In this document: piece by piece, positions 21,896 through 33,903 of the stretch
Layout of the letters: every line of letters starts with the position of its first letter
How positions within the stretch are numbered: the stretch's first letter is position 1
Source of the DNA: Eretmocerus hayati
Lineage: Eukaryota > Arthropoda > Insecta > Hymenoptera > Aphelinidae
Direction of reading: 5' to 3'
DNA: 64,000 nt
Assembly: GCA_029851415.1 (NCBI GenBank)
Contig: CM056741.1
Location: forward strand, 82,655,782-82,719,781
Position numbers and translations under genes: made by a program
The notes under the pieces: model-generated
What the model was told of the DNA's origin: nothing
The model's input: the letters and a program-made list of their open reading frames with translations, nothing else
The model's database searches: none

Positions 21896-23330
21896 CCCTC
21901 GGCCCCCAGCCACACTCCAAGCCGCACCTCCCCCGCACCCCAGGCCATACCTCCCCGCACCCCTCCGCACCACCCGCCGCACCTATCCACCCCCCGCCGC
22001 ACCCCAGCCTCACCACCAGCCGCCTTTCCCCCGCACCCCAAGCCACATCACGGCCGCACCCCTCCGCACACTCGGCCGCACCCCAGCCGCACCCCTCCGC
22101 ACCCTCCGCCGCACCTCAGTCACACCCCTCCGCACCCCAAGCCGCACCTCCCCCGCCCCCCAAGCCGCACGCCAGCCGTACCTCAGCCGCACCCGAAGCC
22201 GCACCCTGAGCCGCATCCCAGCCACTTCCCAAGACGCACCTCCCCCGCACCCCAAGCCGCTCCCCGAGCCCCACCTCCCCCACAACCCAAGCCGCACCCC
22301 AGCCGGACCCTAAGCCGCCCCCACCCCGACCTCACCGCACCCCTCCGCACCCCAAGCCGCACCTCCCCTGCACCCCAACCCGCATCCCAACCGCATCCCC
22401 CCGCACCCTCAGCCACATCCCTCCGCAACCTCGGCCGCACCCCAGCCGCACCTCCCCCGCACCCCAGCCGCACCACCGCCGCACCTTGAGCCGCAGCCCC
22501 CACGCCCGGCCGCACCCCAAGCCGCACTCCAGCCGTACCTCAGCCGCACCCCTCCGCACCCCAGGCACACCTCCCCTGCGCCCCAACCCGCATCCCAGCC
22601 GCACCCTCAGCGGCATCCCGCCGGAACCTCGGCCGCACCCCAGCCACACCTCGCCCCCCCCCCCGAGCCGCACCTCAGCCACACCCTCCCCGCCCTCGGC
22701 CGCACCCCAAGCCGCACCTCCCGCGAACCCCAAGCCGCACGCCAGCCGTACCTCAGCCGCACCCTAAGCCGCATCCCTCCGCAACCACGGCCGCACCCCA
22801 GCCACTTCCCAAGCCGCAAATGCCCCTTACCCCAAGCCGCACCCTAGCCGCACCTCAGCCGGACCCCAAGCCGCACCACCCCCGCACCCCAACCCGCACC
22901 CTCAGCCGCATCCCTCCCTAACCTCGGCCGCACCCCACCCCCGCCCCCGCACCCCAAGCCACACTCCAGCCGTACCTCAGCCGCACCCCAGCCGCACCCC
23001 TCCGCACCCCAGCCACGACTCCGCCGCACCCTGAGCCGCACCCCCACGCTCGGCCGCACCCCAAACCGCACCTCCCCTGCACCCCAACCCGCATCCCAGC
23101 CGCACCCTCAGCCGCATCCCAGCCAAACCTCCCCCGCACCTCCCCCCGCACCCCAAGCCGCACCTCAGCGGCACCCTCCCCGCCCTCGGCCGCACCCCAA
23201 CCCGCACCCCAAGCCGTAGCTCCCCCGGACCCCTCCGCAACCCCCGCCGCACCCTAGCCACACTCCTCCGCACCCCAAGCCGCACCTCCCCCGCACCCAA
23301 AGCCGCACCTCAGCCGCACCCTGATCTGCA
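21896..23330. repeat. C-rich minisatellite block 2 (CCGCACCCC family)
   Basis: Same unit family and orientation as block 1, and the same right-hand junction (cacagccccaggt followed by tctctcatgagaat), showing that block plus junction were duplicated together. Open frames here are repeat products. Confidence 0.9.
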
Positions 23331-23668
23331 TCACAGCCCCAGGTTATCTCTCATGAGAATTTCATAGAAATTTCATTCCCTCAAATATTACCAAATTGAA
23401 TTCAAAAAATTTGAGGGAAGATCGCCAGTAGCCCTATGAAGCCCTCTAAAAAATATGATTTATCTAGAACATTCGTGTTTTTCGAACAAGACTGTCTATT
23501 TATTCATGGAAGAAATAATGTTATTTTATGTACGTTTCAATCATACTTCCCTGGACATGTCCGTAATACAAAAACGTCCATTGCTAATTTTCATTATAAC
23601 CCTGTGGAATGTTCGAAAATTTCTCATATTCATTATATATTTCATCACATATTTCATAAACATATTCA

Positions 23669-24771
23669 TCAAATTATTACCTCAACTACGAACGTTTCAT
23701 TTCCTAATATGAGTTCTTCGATATCCATTTTTTCATCGTCTAAAATTTTGATATCCTCAATTTTATTCACTTTCAGAATGTAAGTTGCTCCTATCAAATG
23801 GAACCAAATAAATTCCGAAACTAATCTATTCAAACTCCTCTTATTTCCAACACTCACCATTTCCGCGTAGATCACCAACAATTTCTACCTTAGTCCCACG
23901 GTCAAAATTCAAACTTTCATCATCTTTTTTAGTCAGAAGAATGTCTAGTTTGTGTATCCCATTCGTCAAGACGCCAATACACTCTTTCATACTCTGGTTC
24001 GATTTTTCCACAAACTCTGTCCTAATATTATCTCGAATTCCTGTGGGGATATTTGAAAACACGAATACATCATTATTCCACTATGATACCATTTCCTAAC
24101 TCACTTATTAATCCTTTCTTTCTAAGAATATCTTCAAATTGAATTTCCACAGGTTTCTTGTTTTTCGAACGTTCAAATTCTCCAAGTAGAGATAGTTCCG
24201 AGAATTTCTTTGAATTGAACTCGTAGGATACATGTCCTTTAGGATAGCCCTTTCTCTGTTGTATACATACATTTTCCAACATCATCTTCTATGAATTTCA
24301 CAATCATCAGATGTATTGTAAAACATAACCTAGAACAAATACCATAAGTGATTTTGGTAGATTTTTTCGTCCTTGATGGTTAATATACAAGTTGAACAAA
24401 TACGTACCCGATGCAGTTTCACCAAATTTCGGAATTTCTCCATATCTTCGTCGATAATAATGAATTGCAAACTCATTCCATCATTATTGTTCACAATGAA
24501 TTTGAATGTCTTCAATCCGTTCTTTGTCTCTTTATTGATGAATGACTGGTCTCCAATAATTTCTTCTACGTATCCAACTATAATACTGGTAAATCATCTT
24601 AGATCATTCCATTGATTCCAGAAGTCAATCATCATAATACCACAAATGCAACTCACGCGTTTTATCGCCAATTTTCAATTTTGATTTCAAAAATTCAGTT
24701 GAGGTGAAGTCTAATTTCTTTGTTTTTTTCGTAAGATTATTTTCATTCGATTACGTTTTTCTCTCATTCAT
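23669..24771 (-). pseudogene. RPA-like single-strand DNA-binding gene, Helitron B (five exons, one stop)
   Basis: Proposed exons 24771-24657, 24577-24408, 24288-24105, 24040-23858 and 23820-23669 join in frame with GT-AG borders (donors GTGAGT, GTACGT, GTGAGT, GTGAGT). Exon 2 carries the OB-fold-like 'GYVEEIIGDQSFINKETK' and 'FRNLVKL'; exon 3 carries 'YPKGHVSYEF' and 'VEIQFEDIL', resembling RPA70 DBD-A; exon 4 'IGVLTNGIHKLDILL'. Exon borders and phases match Helitron A closely. One in-frame TAA occurs in exon 1 (near 24751), so this copy is probably dead. An additional 3' exon is possible between about 23600 and 23520, where a short OB-like frame occurs in the duplicate copy. Confidence 0.65.
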
Positions 24772-24816
24772 GATCACTATCACATAGAGAACGAACAATA
24801 AAATTTTTCATCTATG

Positions 24817-25529
24817 TCACGTATCACTTTTCCAAGTATGTTTTTTCAAATGATCTAATCTGTAGAATGATTTCCCACAATTCTCCCAAATTTGGCTTAA
24901 TGATTCATCGTGAGACTTGATGTGACGGATCAACTGACTCTTTCTTTTGAACAATTTCCCACAACGTTTTTGTGTACAGCTATACTTATTTCGATCACCA
25001 TGTGTGTCTAAATGGACTTTCAAATGCCTACTATCCAATATCAAACTACACTCCAAGCAATGAATTTGTCTGTTTTTGTCACTATTATGTCTTTTGATTC
25101 TATGTTTTTCCAGGAAATCCATCGTAGCAAATCTTGAAAGACATTCTGGACAACTGACCGTTCTTATTTCCTCGCTACCAACTTCATCTCGTGTTTCACT
25201 GAAGATATCAAGAATAATTCAGAAGATCCCAATCGACAATCTAAAATGAATACAAATAATCCAAGCAAACAGGAGATTGGAAATTAAACCATTCATCTCT
25301 AATCCTACTGTTTCATCGAATGGTTTTTTTTCTAATTTATTCAATTTCAGAGTAGTCTCATCCAATCTCAACTCTACCTAGTTTCTTCAACGAAGATCAG
25401 TCCAACCTTGGACGAGATTGATTCTGGTCTAAATGGATTCATAAACCCCTTATCGAAACAATCTTGAATATATTGAAATTTCTGAACATAATTCTCACTT
25501 TTGTTATGCAAACACTTCAAAGTTCTCAT
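24817..25529 (-). CDS. C2H2 zinc-finger protein, Helitron B
   Basis: The main exon, 25198-24817, follows a CAG acceptor and encodes four fingers: 'CPECLSRF..MDFLEKH...KRH', 'CLECSLIL..H...H', 'CTQKRCGKLF..H...H' and a degenerate last finger, 'ENCGKSF..H', that has lost its first Cys. An upstream exon at 25529-25378 starts with ATG and ends at an AG/GTAGAG donor; joining it to the main exon keeps the frame. The placement matches Helitron A. Upstream exon confidence is low (0.35), finger exon high. Target of binding unknown. Confidence 0.6.
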
Positions 25530-25672
25530 ACACATCAAACATAAAAGTGTTCAAACTTTCACGAAAGATATGATTTGCTATTCCATTTTTACAAATATCT
25601 TTATGGAATGAATCATTATCAAGAAATTTCAGATATCAACATGATGAAAATACTTTTTTCGTTTGACCAATA

Positions 25673-26110
25673 TCATGATTTATTTGTAATATCTAAGTCA
25701 CAAATTGTCATTGACAGTTCATCCAATGCCGGTGACGGCAATATTACATTAGCTAACTTGAGCAACACGTTATTGAGAACATTGACATCTTGAAGAATTT
25801 GATGACTGATTTCTCCATTTTTAATTCGAACTTCCAAATAATTCATGGCATGATTTTTCAAACTTGAAGGAACTTCCGACCAATCATCAAAATATCCATG
25901 TGGTTTGTTTCCGGGAACATCATTTCTGACAACAAGTAATATCTCAAGATCTTCGGATTCTTTCGATTCGGACAACGAATTAACATAATCATTGTACAAC
26001 TCTTCTTCTTTGATATGCTCTTCTATCTCATGATCCATTCTTTCTGACTCCGCTCTTTCCACAACATTAGTTGAATCTACATTCTCATCAAAAATGGGAT
26101 CGCATTCCAT
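25673..26110 (-). CDS. Acidic Helitron accessory protein (copy B), function unknown
   Basis: A 145-residue ORF starting at ATG 26110, about 80 bp after the helicase stop. It is Glu/Asp-rich and helical, with 'HEIEEHIKEEELYNDYV', then 'WSEVPSSLK' and 'LLKLANVILP'. It is over half identical by eye to copy C (33041-33454) and more distantly related to copy A. There is no internal stop, unlike the neighbouring Rep/helicase, which may mean recent constraint or just its short length. I know no matching family. Confidence 0.65.
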   Translation of the reverse strand: MECDPIFDENVDSTNVVERAESERMDHEIEEHIKEEELYNDYVNSLSESKESEDLEILLVVRNDVPGNKPHGYFDDWSEVPSSLKNHAMNYLEVRIKNGEISHQILQDVNVLNNVLLKLANVILPSPALDELSMTICDLDITNKS

Positions 26111-26192
26111 TGTCAAAAGTCTAAAATCAATTTCGAATCATATATTCTTGACAGTATATCAATATGAATAATCTGATTAGTTATGAGTAATT

Positions 26193-29100
26193 TCAAATTC
26201 CAAAAATTTCTTTCCACACTATATTCTCTATACTGTCGTGATCTTCAAGGTTATTCTCAATGTATAAATTATTCGGGTTCCTACATCTCGATAATGCTAC
26301 GTACAATTGTCCATGAGAGAAAAGAGGTCTCCTCAAGTATAACCCAACTATATCAAAGCTTTGCCCTTGGGATTCATTGATTGTCATCGCAAACGCAAGG
26401 ACCAATGGGAACTGCTTCCTGTATAACGTGGAAGGCAAAGAAGAATTCTTGATATCAAGAGTTATCCTCGGGATGAGAACGATACTCCCCATTTTATCCC
26501 CAGTTATTATCTCTGCTTCAATATTATACTTAAAGAGTCTCACAATCCTCAGTCTTGTTCCATTGCACAGTCCATCTGACACACTCAAGTTCTTTATCAA
26601 CATCACTATAGCATTAACTTTCGATTCTAATTCATGTGGTGGCAGACCTTCTCTTATATTATTCAAAACCTCGATTGGATAATCTAAATGAATATTATCA
26701 TCAGTCTGATCAACATCTTTATGATTTGCATAATCAATGCTATAGTATGTAGTTGAACTTCCTTCCTCGAAAGATAATATTTCCTCATTCAGTCTCAGAG
26801 TATCTTCATTATGAGGAGCAAGAATGACACTATTGATAGTTCGATCTCTTTTAGAGTTTCCGTAAATTTTATTGCAAACGTCATCGCATTTCCATTCCTG
26901 AGGAATTGTCAAACGATCTATTTTCCCTTCCCCAATGTTCAATAAAAATGAAGAAAACTCAGTATTATTTGAACGTAAATTTTGAGTTAATTTCATAATT
27001 TTGAATAACCCCCATAAAGATGAATGTTTTATGGTTTCTTCAACCTTGGAGTCTCTATGGAATTTTTTCATAACAGGTAGTATTTGACGGAAATCCCCCC
27101 CAAAGATTATCAATTTTCCTCCAAAAGGTAAGTCATTGTTACACAAGTCTCTGAGAGTTCTTTCAACTATCTCGAGAGCCTTTTTTGGTATCATCGAAGC
27201 TTCGTCCCAAATGATAATATCTGCCTCTCTAAGTCTCTTCTCATCTGAATCAGATTTCAAGAATATAGTTTCAATGTCTTGGAATTCGATTGGTAACTTG
27301 AACTGTCTACGACACGTCATTCCTTTTGGTAACAGAATCGATGCTATACCCGTCCAAGCCATCGACAGTATCTTGATTTTCTTAGATAAGAAGAAAAAAA
27401 TCAACGTTTTGTACAAAAAAGTATTTCCAGATCCACCCGGTCCGTCAATGAAGTAAGCACCGAATTTCACGTTTGTCAATTCATCGAAGATCAATCTCTG
27501 TTCTTTATTCAACATCTCATGCATTTTTAGGAACTTTTCCTCACATTCTCCCACTGGAAGGTCAGAGAGTATGTCACTATTCTGCAATACATCTACCTCA
27601 GGTTGCGGTAGCCCATATCTTTCTAGAGACGTGTCCTCGATTTCTAGCATATGTTTCATATTCTGGAGAGCTTTATTCTTTCCATCCTCTTCAAAGTCTT
27701 GAATGAAGTATGGTTTGAACCTTTCCCAAATAGTAGTCCCTCGGATATTTTCTGGCAGTAGGAACCAACAGAAGAATTTCCTAAGTTGATTAGGGAACAT
27801 GATAGTGCAAGCTTCTTCGAAAATTTTATTGATTTGTTCATCATCTTCTATCATTCCCATTGCACGAGCAGTTTCTCTGTAACTATCGTAAGTCCGTCCC
27901 TCAAATGTTCTTAGATCTTCGTAACTTTTTGCTCCTTCCACTCTATTCAAGATCAATTTGAGATAGAATGTTTCACTATCCTTGGGTGACACAACGCTCA
28001 TTCTGCCAATGGTTTGGAACTTTTGTGAACGTGAACGTTTGATCCAAACTTTTTGAACGTTATCAAATCGATAGTATTTTGGAATGTTGATGTACTTCAA
28101 ATTCCTAGCAAACTCATCTCTCTCATACAATTCGAACCATTCAGTCAAAGTCGTTCTCCATTCTGCCAGAGCTTCTTCTTCCCGGTTCTCTCTGAACACA
28201 ATCGATTGTTGATTCTCTACGTGAACAGCCAATCCCTCAACACTATGAGTCCTACCACACAACGGAAACTCTTGTATACGCCATGCACACTCCATGGGAC
28301 TGAGATAATGCCCTTCCATGAAATCAGAGAGCTCATCTCGAATTTCACATGAACTTTCAACTCCATCTGTTCTTTTCAACTTACAAAAAGCTCTGTCAGA
28401 TCCTTTATGTGAACAATCGAAGACATATTTTATGCTTTGTAGAGACGCGCAATACTCAACGTTAATGTGACATCTATATTTCTTCAATAAGAATGGATTG
28501 TAAGGTACAACCATAGAATTGTCAGCAGCTATACATTGCGAAGTGCTCTTATTCTTACAAATATCTCCTTCAGCTGTGTTGTTTCTTCTTCTATATTCAA
28601 GGTAACCATCTTTCTTCATGTTCGTTGATTCTCTAAATTTTTTTGGAAAATTTTTCTTGCAAGTTTTCGATTCTTCATTCAGACACGGAAACTTCTTTGT
28701 ATGCGGTCCGTGCAACATTTGTTTTATCACAAGCTTTTGCAGCTCCTTATCACTATCAGATGGTATCTCTGCTGAAATGTATTGATCAATTCCTTCAGTT
28801 GTCAACAGCTTATTATTCGGATGCAAAGTGACAAGGAGATGGATGTGCGGTAGACCTCGTTTCTGAAACTCTACAGTCCAAACACACCCTATGGCTTTGC
28901 CGAAAAGATCTTTGTCCATAACATCTTTGATCAATTCATCCATCTTCATTTTGAATGATCTTACGGTTATGTTCTGAATATCATTCGGTATTGTTCTTGG
29001 CGGGAATTTTTACAAAACTTTCTTCAGTTCTTCCTATTTTGGGTTGCAAGTCATGGTTATGAAAAGATCAGGCCTACCTACATTCCTCATTATAGCCATT

Positions 29101-30398
29101 GTATCTTGATAGTGTTGTTGCATATATCTAGGACCCCCAATATAAGTGGATGGGAGTACAAAAAGATTCCCTAATCTCTCTTTGGACTCAAAATTTTTCG
29201 ATATATTCAGAGCACTGTTCTTGACAGCGTCTATGAGACCCTGGTAACATTTTATCCTCAGCTGTGACTGATGTTTTCTGAAAGAGTTCATCCTATTATT
29301 CTCTATCATCACGTAAGAATGAATGAAGTATTGTTGCGTCAATCTACCTCCATAAAGAAGAGAACTGAAATTGTTCGAATGAGGCCTATAAGATAATCTG
29401 TAAGAATAATATTGCAAAATAGATAAATCTCTGTCTTTCGGAGATCTTGATGTACAAGAATGAGGGTTTTTCTCATACCCTGTGCTCCAACCCAAGTCCC
29501 CTGGAGGGAAAAATATGGGAAATGTCATTGGGTCCACATGGTGTGATAATTCATTTAAATATGTTTGCTCACAAGGGCATTCTTGGTTTTTTGGGTAGAC
29601 ACACATATCAAAATCTTCCGGTATTCCAGATTTGGACACTAAGATTGCTCCACATTCAGAGGTCAAAGGCTTGTTATAGGTATGTCTTTGTTTACCGTTT
29701 TTTCGTAAGAAATAAAGTTTATAATTTGGTATTTTTTGAATATGAGAAACATAATTCAAATGTTTGAATCTTTTCGAGTACGGATTCTTATTCATAATAC
29801 TCGTCAATATCTTGGTATGGTGATGAGTCAAATTCTCATTCAGCGCCAATCTCTTTTTCGAAGCTGTGTCATTGTCATGGATGTATAATTGACCGCAACG
29901 AGGTTTTTCATCCTTTTTCGGTATTAGAGAATTTGGGGCAACGTGACAAACTTGAGCCTGAACTTTCAAATTGAAGATAGCCTTAGTCTTCTCACTTTTC
30001 ACTTTAGCACTCCAAGTAGCAAAACTAAACATGAGATTATAATATCGAATAAAGTATCTGAAACATTCGTCACATTTTATCAGTTCTTTCAACTGTTCGT
30101 CATAATAGCTGAGAGGTGAAAGAGATATAGTGCCGTTATGACAACAGTTGGTCTTCTTTTTCTCATCTCCCCAAAACACAGCACCGCAATGTGGATATTC
30201 ATAATCTATTTCAGCAAAGTCTGAATGGGAACACGAAGTCTTAGATGCCTTAGATCTCTTGCTTCCAAAATTGCATTGAAGCTCATTCAATCGAAAATCA
30301 TTCATTGCGCTTTCGTATGCTTGGGATTCCTCGAATCCATGTAAGACCTCTTTTGGATTATCATTAAACTTCTTATTCTTAGGAGATTTCATCCTCAT
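26193..30398 (-). pseudogene. Helitron B Rep/PIF1-type helicase, two stops
   Basis: One continuous frame of about 1400 codons, interrupted only by TAG at 29036-29034 (in place of a conserved Trp after 'TCNPK') and TAA at 29012-29010. Domains in order: Cys-rich N region, Helitron-like N domain, Rep with HUH motif 'KRGLPHIHLL' (near 28855), PIF1-type helicase with Walker B 'IIWDEASM', 'TINESQGQ' and 'VALSRC'. Two catalytic losses are visible: Walker A reads GPGGSGNT (Lys to Asn, near 27435), and the Tyr motif reads KYVFDCSHKG, losing the second tyrosine. So this copy is less frame-broken than A but more damaged at its active sites. Confidence 0.9.
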
Positions 30399-30413
30399 TC
30401 TCTTTTTGTTCCT

Positions 30414-30917
30414 CTACATGTTGGATTTTTTCGATTCATATCCACATTTACGTTTAGATTTATTGTTAACGGAAGGCTCATTCAAGTTATTGAGAACTAT
30501 CAAGTTGTAATGCCCTGAATCATAATTTCCATGCAAAATCATCCTCAAATTATCTTGATTGTCCACATTCACGAAGGGGAGTACTACATTAGAATTTTCC
30601 AAATGAACAAACACATTCATACCGTACATTCCACTGAAAACTTCAATTTCTACATCAGTACCATAAACACCATCTTTTGACATGTAGTTAACATAATCAA
30701 GTTTTTCTTGGATAGATTTTTCAATACCATCCAAGTTCACATTGTAATGTATGTTTTCAATTATGAAAGGTTAGAAAATATCCCAATTTTGGTCTACAAA
30801 TTGAACTATTCTCACTATTACTGTTCCATGAGAGTCTTGTACTCCAAATAATTTGAATGAAAAAGAGCGGAACAGACAATTGCCGTCACTTACCATATGT
30901 ATGATCTTATAATCCAT
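30414..30917 (-). pseudogene. OTU-family cysteine protease, Helitron B, one internal stop
   Basis: ATG at 30917 is followed within ten residues by the catalytic 'SDGNCLFRSFSF' motif, and the C-terminal 'SGHYNLIV' supplies the His. A single TAA at 30773-30771 splits the frame; the downstream part continues in the same frame to a TAG at 30416-30414. As in Helitron A, that terminal stop is in frame with the Rep/helicase ORF that follows at once. Confidence 0.75.
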
Positions 30918-33040
30918 TTTTGTAACTGAAAATTTAATTCATCAGGATTTTTTTCATCAACATTTATTACACATTGATAACCTCAGAACTTTCAATTTTC
31001 CATTTTGATCAGAATCATTTCGATGAGTATCATGAATTATTCTGATAGCCATCGTACAAATATTGCAATTTCGAAAAAGTTTCATTGAAATTTCATAACG
31101 CTTCAAACAAGTTCTTCTGCTCATACGAATCGTCTCTCTTCAGAAACCATCGTTCTCCTGTGAAGCTGTTGCTCATCAAAGGAGATCAAAAACATCACTG
31201 TAAGCGAGATGTTTACCTTTTCATCTATTCATGATTATAAATAATACTAATATATAAAAATTGTGTTGATTAACTTTGGAAAAGTGTAATCGATCAAATG
31301 CAACATAAGATAAAAATCAATTTGAATCAACAAACTTTTGAGTATGAGCTTTCCAAAGTCAGAAATTGCATTCCGAAATTAATATTATAGTTTTTGATTC
31401 GAAATCGAAAATCCCGATTTTAGCGATATATACTGAATGCAAGCGCACATCGGATCATAGCAAAGATCTCATACAATCCATCCTGTTCTTGCATTCAGTA
31501 TATATCACTGGGATCCCGCTTTAGTCCATGAGACTTATTGGAAAATCAATAAAGATATCTTTTGTATGATTTCACATCAAATTCCTCATACTATAGTGTA
31601 TGAGGTTTCATCACCCATAACTTATGAGGTCCTATCTGCGATCGAATGTAACACCGATGGAGCAATTACGTAGGCTCCGCATACTTTACATTTTTTCGAA
31701 ATGAGATCGATCGCACGATGGATCACTTTTCTAATTGTCATCACCAATACCAGAATGGATTTTGAACTGTTGAATTAATCTTTGAACAATCCATTGAAAT
31801 AGTAACAGAAATATTTCAACAAATTATATTATTCTAATTATTCTTCTATCATTCTCAACTCATTATGAGATAATTTCAACACCTCAAAGTATTCAGGATT
31901 TCCAAGAATCTTAACGAATTGTAACAAGAGTTTCAAGGTCCTATCACTGTATCTTATAACTCTACGATTGGATTCCTTCTCAACATTGAACCACGAGTGC
32001 ATACTATTTCCCTCGAACATATCAAACTCGAATAATATTTTATAACTCATCACTTTACCGAAAATTCTACTATCTATGATATAATACAATATTCCACTAT
32101 AAGAATCGTCAGATTATCCTGGAATGGATAATGTTATTGATGAACAACTAAAAAAAACTCCATCCTGGATTGGTTTGATTTCGAAATCACTCGTCCTACA
32201 TATATTCATCTGTCCTACATATGGACTCCGATGCTTCTCCCGAAGTATCGTTTGAATTATCTTTTCCTTCCATTCTGAATATTCTCAAAATTTGAATGAA
32301 TATAAGAAGAAACCTATCATCTTGCTACGAAAGTTTCTTTTTGATGAATATTCTATCACAAATTATATGAAATAACTCTAAAAATAGTCTCATTCATCAC
32401 ATTATTAGTGCTCAGATGAGATAGCTCTGATCCTGAGGGAAAATATGGAACTGTTTTATTCATATGCATAAGAGAGGGTCAAAAAAGAGAAAAATCAAGA
32501 AGATCATTTCTTTTTCATGAATTTGACTAGCTCTTAAACTCTACTAAATTTACGAGTTCAAATGATTCATACAATGTAAAAGTCAATGGCTGCTGAGAAT
32601 TATTCTGAACATGTTAGTGAAAAAAAAAATGGAATCTGGAAATCAATCGAGAGCACTCTAAATACGATTGGTAGAATATAAACCTCTTATAATCTGGAGG
32701 AGTGTCTTGTATGGTTTGTATCTTATCACGAAATAATTCTTTGCATTATTCGCATCAATTCCCGTTTCCCAAAACAGCCTAACATACCATGGATGCATAA
32801 TATACTATTGTTTATTTCTTCACCCCATGATCTAGCTTATACAATATCACTGATGGCTATGAATGACGGGAAGGAATTCGTATCTAACTAAAATTGATTC
32901 TCCAAGTCTCACTCTACAGACATTCTTCGCGATTTTCAAGAAAATAATTCAAGAATCCTATAATCTTATCATGAACATTCATTCATTCCAGACAATTTAC
33001 GGTTATGAGAAATATAAATGAACATCTTCAATAACACGAA
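30918..33040. other. AT-rich region right of Helitron B
   Basis: Probably includes the 5' end of Helitron B. A 21-bp inverted repeat (cgatatatactgaatgcaag-type) lies at about 31422-31445 and 31490-31511 around a 45-bp loop. One 83-residue ORF is listed separately. Otherwise nothing recognisable. Confidence 0.5.
31838..32089 (-). CDS. Hypothetical 83-residue ORF
   Basis: An ATG-initiated frame on the same strand as the Helitron genes and about 950 bp beyond acidic copy C. It has a basic middle and a Leu-rich helix toward the end. No family, repeat or splice evidence supports it; it may be chance. Confidence 0.2.
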   Translation of the reverse strand: MYYIIDSRIFGKVMSYKILFEFDMFEGNSMHSWFNVEKESNRRVIRYSDRTLKLLLQFVKILGNPEYFEVLKLSHNELRMIEE

Positions 33041-33454
33041 TCATGAATCCTTTCTCATTTTCAAATCATTAATTCTCATACGTATTCCATTCAATTTCAG
33101 TACGGGGAATAACGCATTAGCTAATTTCGTCAACATCTCATTCAATATAGAGACATTTTCCAGAATTTTAGGACTGATTTCTCCATTTTTGATTTGCATT
33201 TTCAGATAACTCATCGAATGATCTTTCAAATTCGGAGGATTTTTAGACCAATCACTGAATTCACGTCGATTGATTCTTGGAATCTTATCCCTGTCAAGAA
33301 ATTTCTCAAACTCATCACATTCTTTCGATTCGAACAACGAATACACATAATCATCGTACAACTCTCCTTCTTTAATATGCTCTTCTATCTCATGATCCAG
33401 TCTTCTTGACTCCGCTCTTTCCGGTGAATTAGTCGAATCTACATTTGCATCCAA
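33041..33454 (-). pseudogene. Acidic Helitron accessory protein (copy C), solitary
   Basis: Closely similar to copy B: 'HEIEEHIKEGELYDDYV', a central 'WSKNPPNLKDH' and a C-terminal 'LTKLANALFP'. Its aligned start codon (near 33470) is separated from the body by a small frameshift, and no helicase lies upstream of it; the right flank keeps only weak similarity to the Helitron B spacer. So it is a remnant of a third Helitron of this family, or a captured accessory gene. Confidence 0.6.
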
Positions 33455-33727
33455 AACCGTTTTTCATTCTCCATTGTCAAAAGTCTATAATGAATTTTCA
33501 ATAATATATTCTTCACTATCTGATCTTCACTATATAGTACATAAATTTTCGAGATTTGTTCAAACATGGAGTAACGAATCAATAAATTCTTTATTTCAAT
33601 TCATTTCCAATTTTAAATCTATAATATGGAAGGAAACCAATGATTTCTAAGGAATCACTTCAACAAGTTGAAATGAAATATGTATATTCACTGAAGAAAT
33701 TCAGGATTGTTAGAATCAAAAATAACA

Positions 33728-33778
33728 CTTGAGGAATTCATATAAGTCATCTCATGGGACTTATATGAATTCCTCAAG
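33728..33778. repeat. Perfect 20-bp-stem hairpin
   Basis: cttgaggaattcatataagt at 33728-33747 is exactly inverted at 33759-33778, around an 11-nt loop. It lies 126 bp left of the large palindromic element. It might be a degraded MITE or a terminal hairpin of copy C's element. Confidence 0.85.
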
Positions 33779-33903
33779 CCTTGCCCAATTTGAAATTGAG
33801 ATGATATAACTTGAATCAAATCATCCCAAAAAATGATAGTAATTCCACTTCCATTTCAAGACTATGGACAATATAATGATTTTATCAATCCATGATACTA
33901 ATA

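Larger units (their letters stand above)
23669..30917 (-). mobile_element. Helitron B (body; termini not resolved)
   Basis: Same gene order as Helitron A on the minus strand: OTU (30917-30414), Rep/helicase (30398-26193), acidic ORF (26110-25673), zinc-finger gene (25529-24817) and RPA-like gene (24771-23669). Protein similarity to A is clear, but DNA divergence is large, so the copies are old paralogues or separate arrivals. Ends could not be placed. Confidence 0.85.

Noticed and set aside
19076..23300. Many long ORFs with Pro/His/Thr, Arg/Gly/Cys or Ala/Gly-rich products in the C-rich blocks
   Set aside because: They follow the minisatellite unit on both strands and in several frames; the lack of stops is due to composition.
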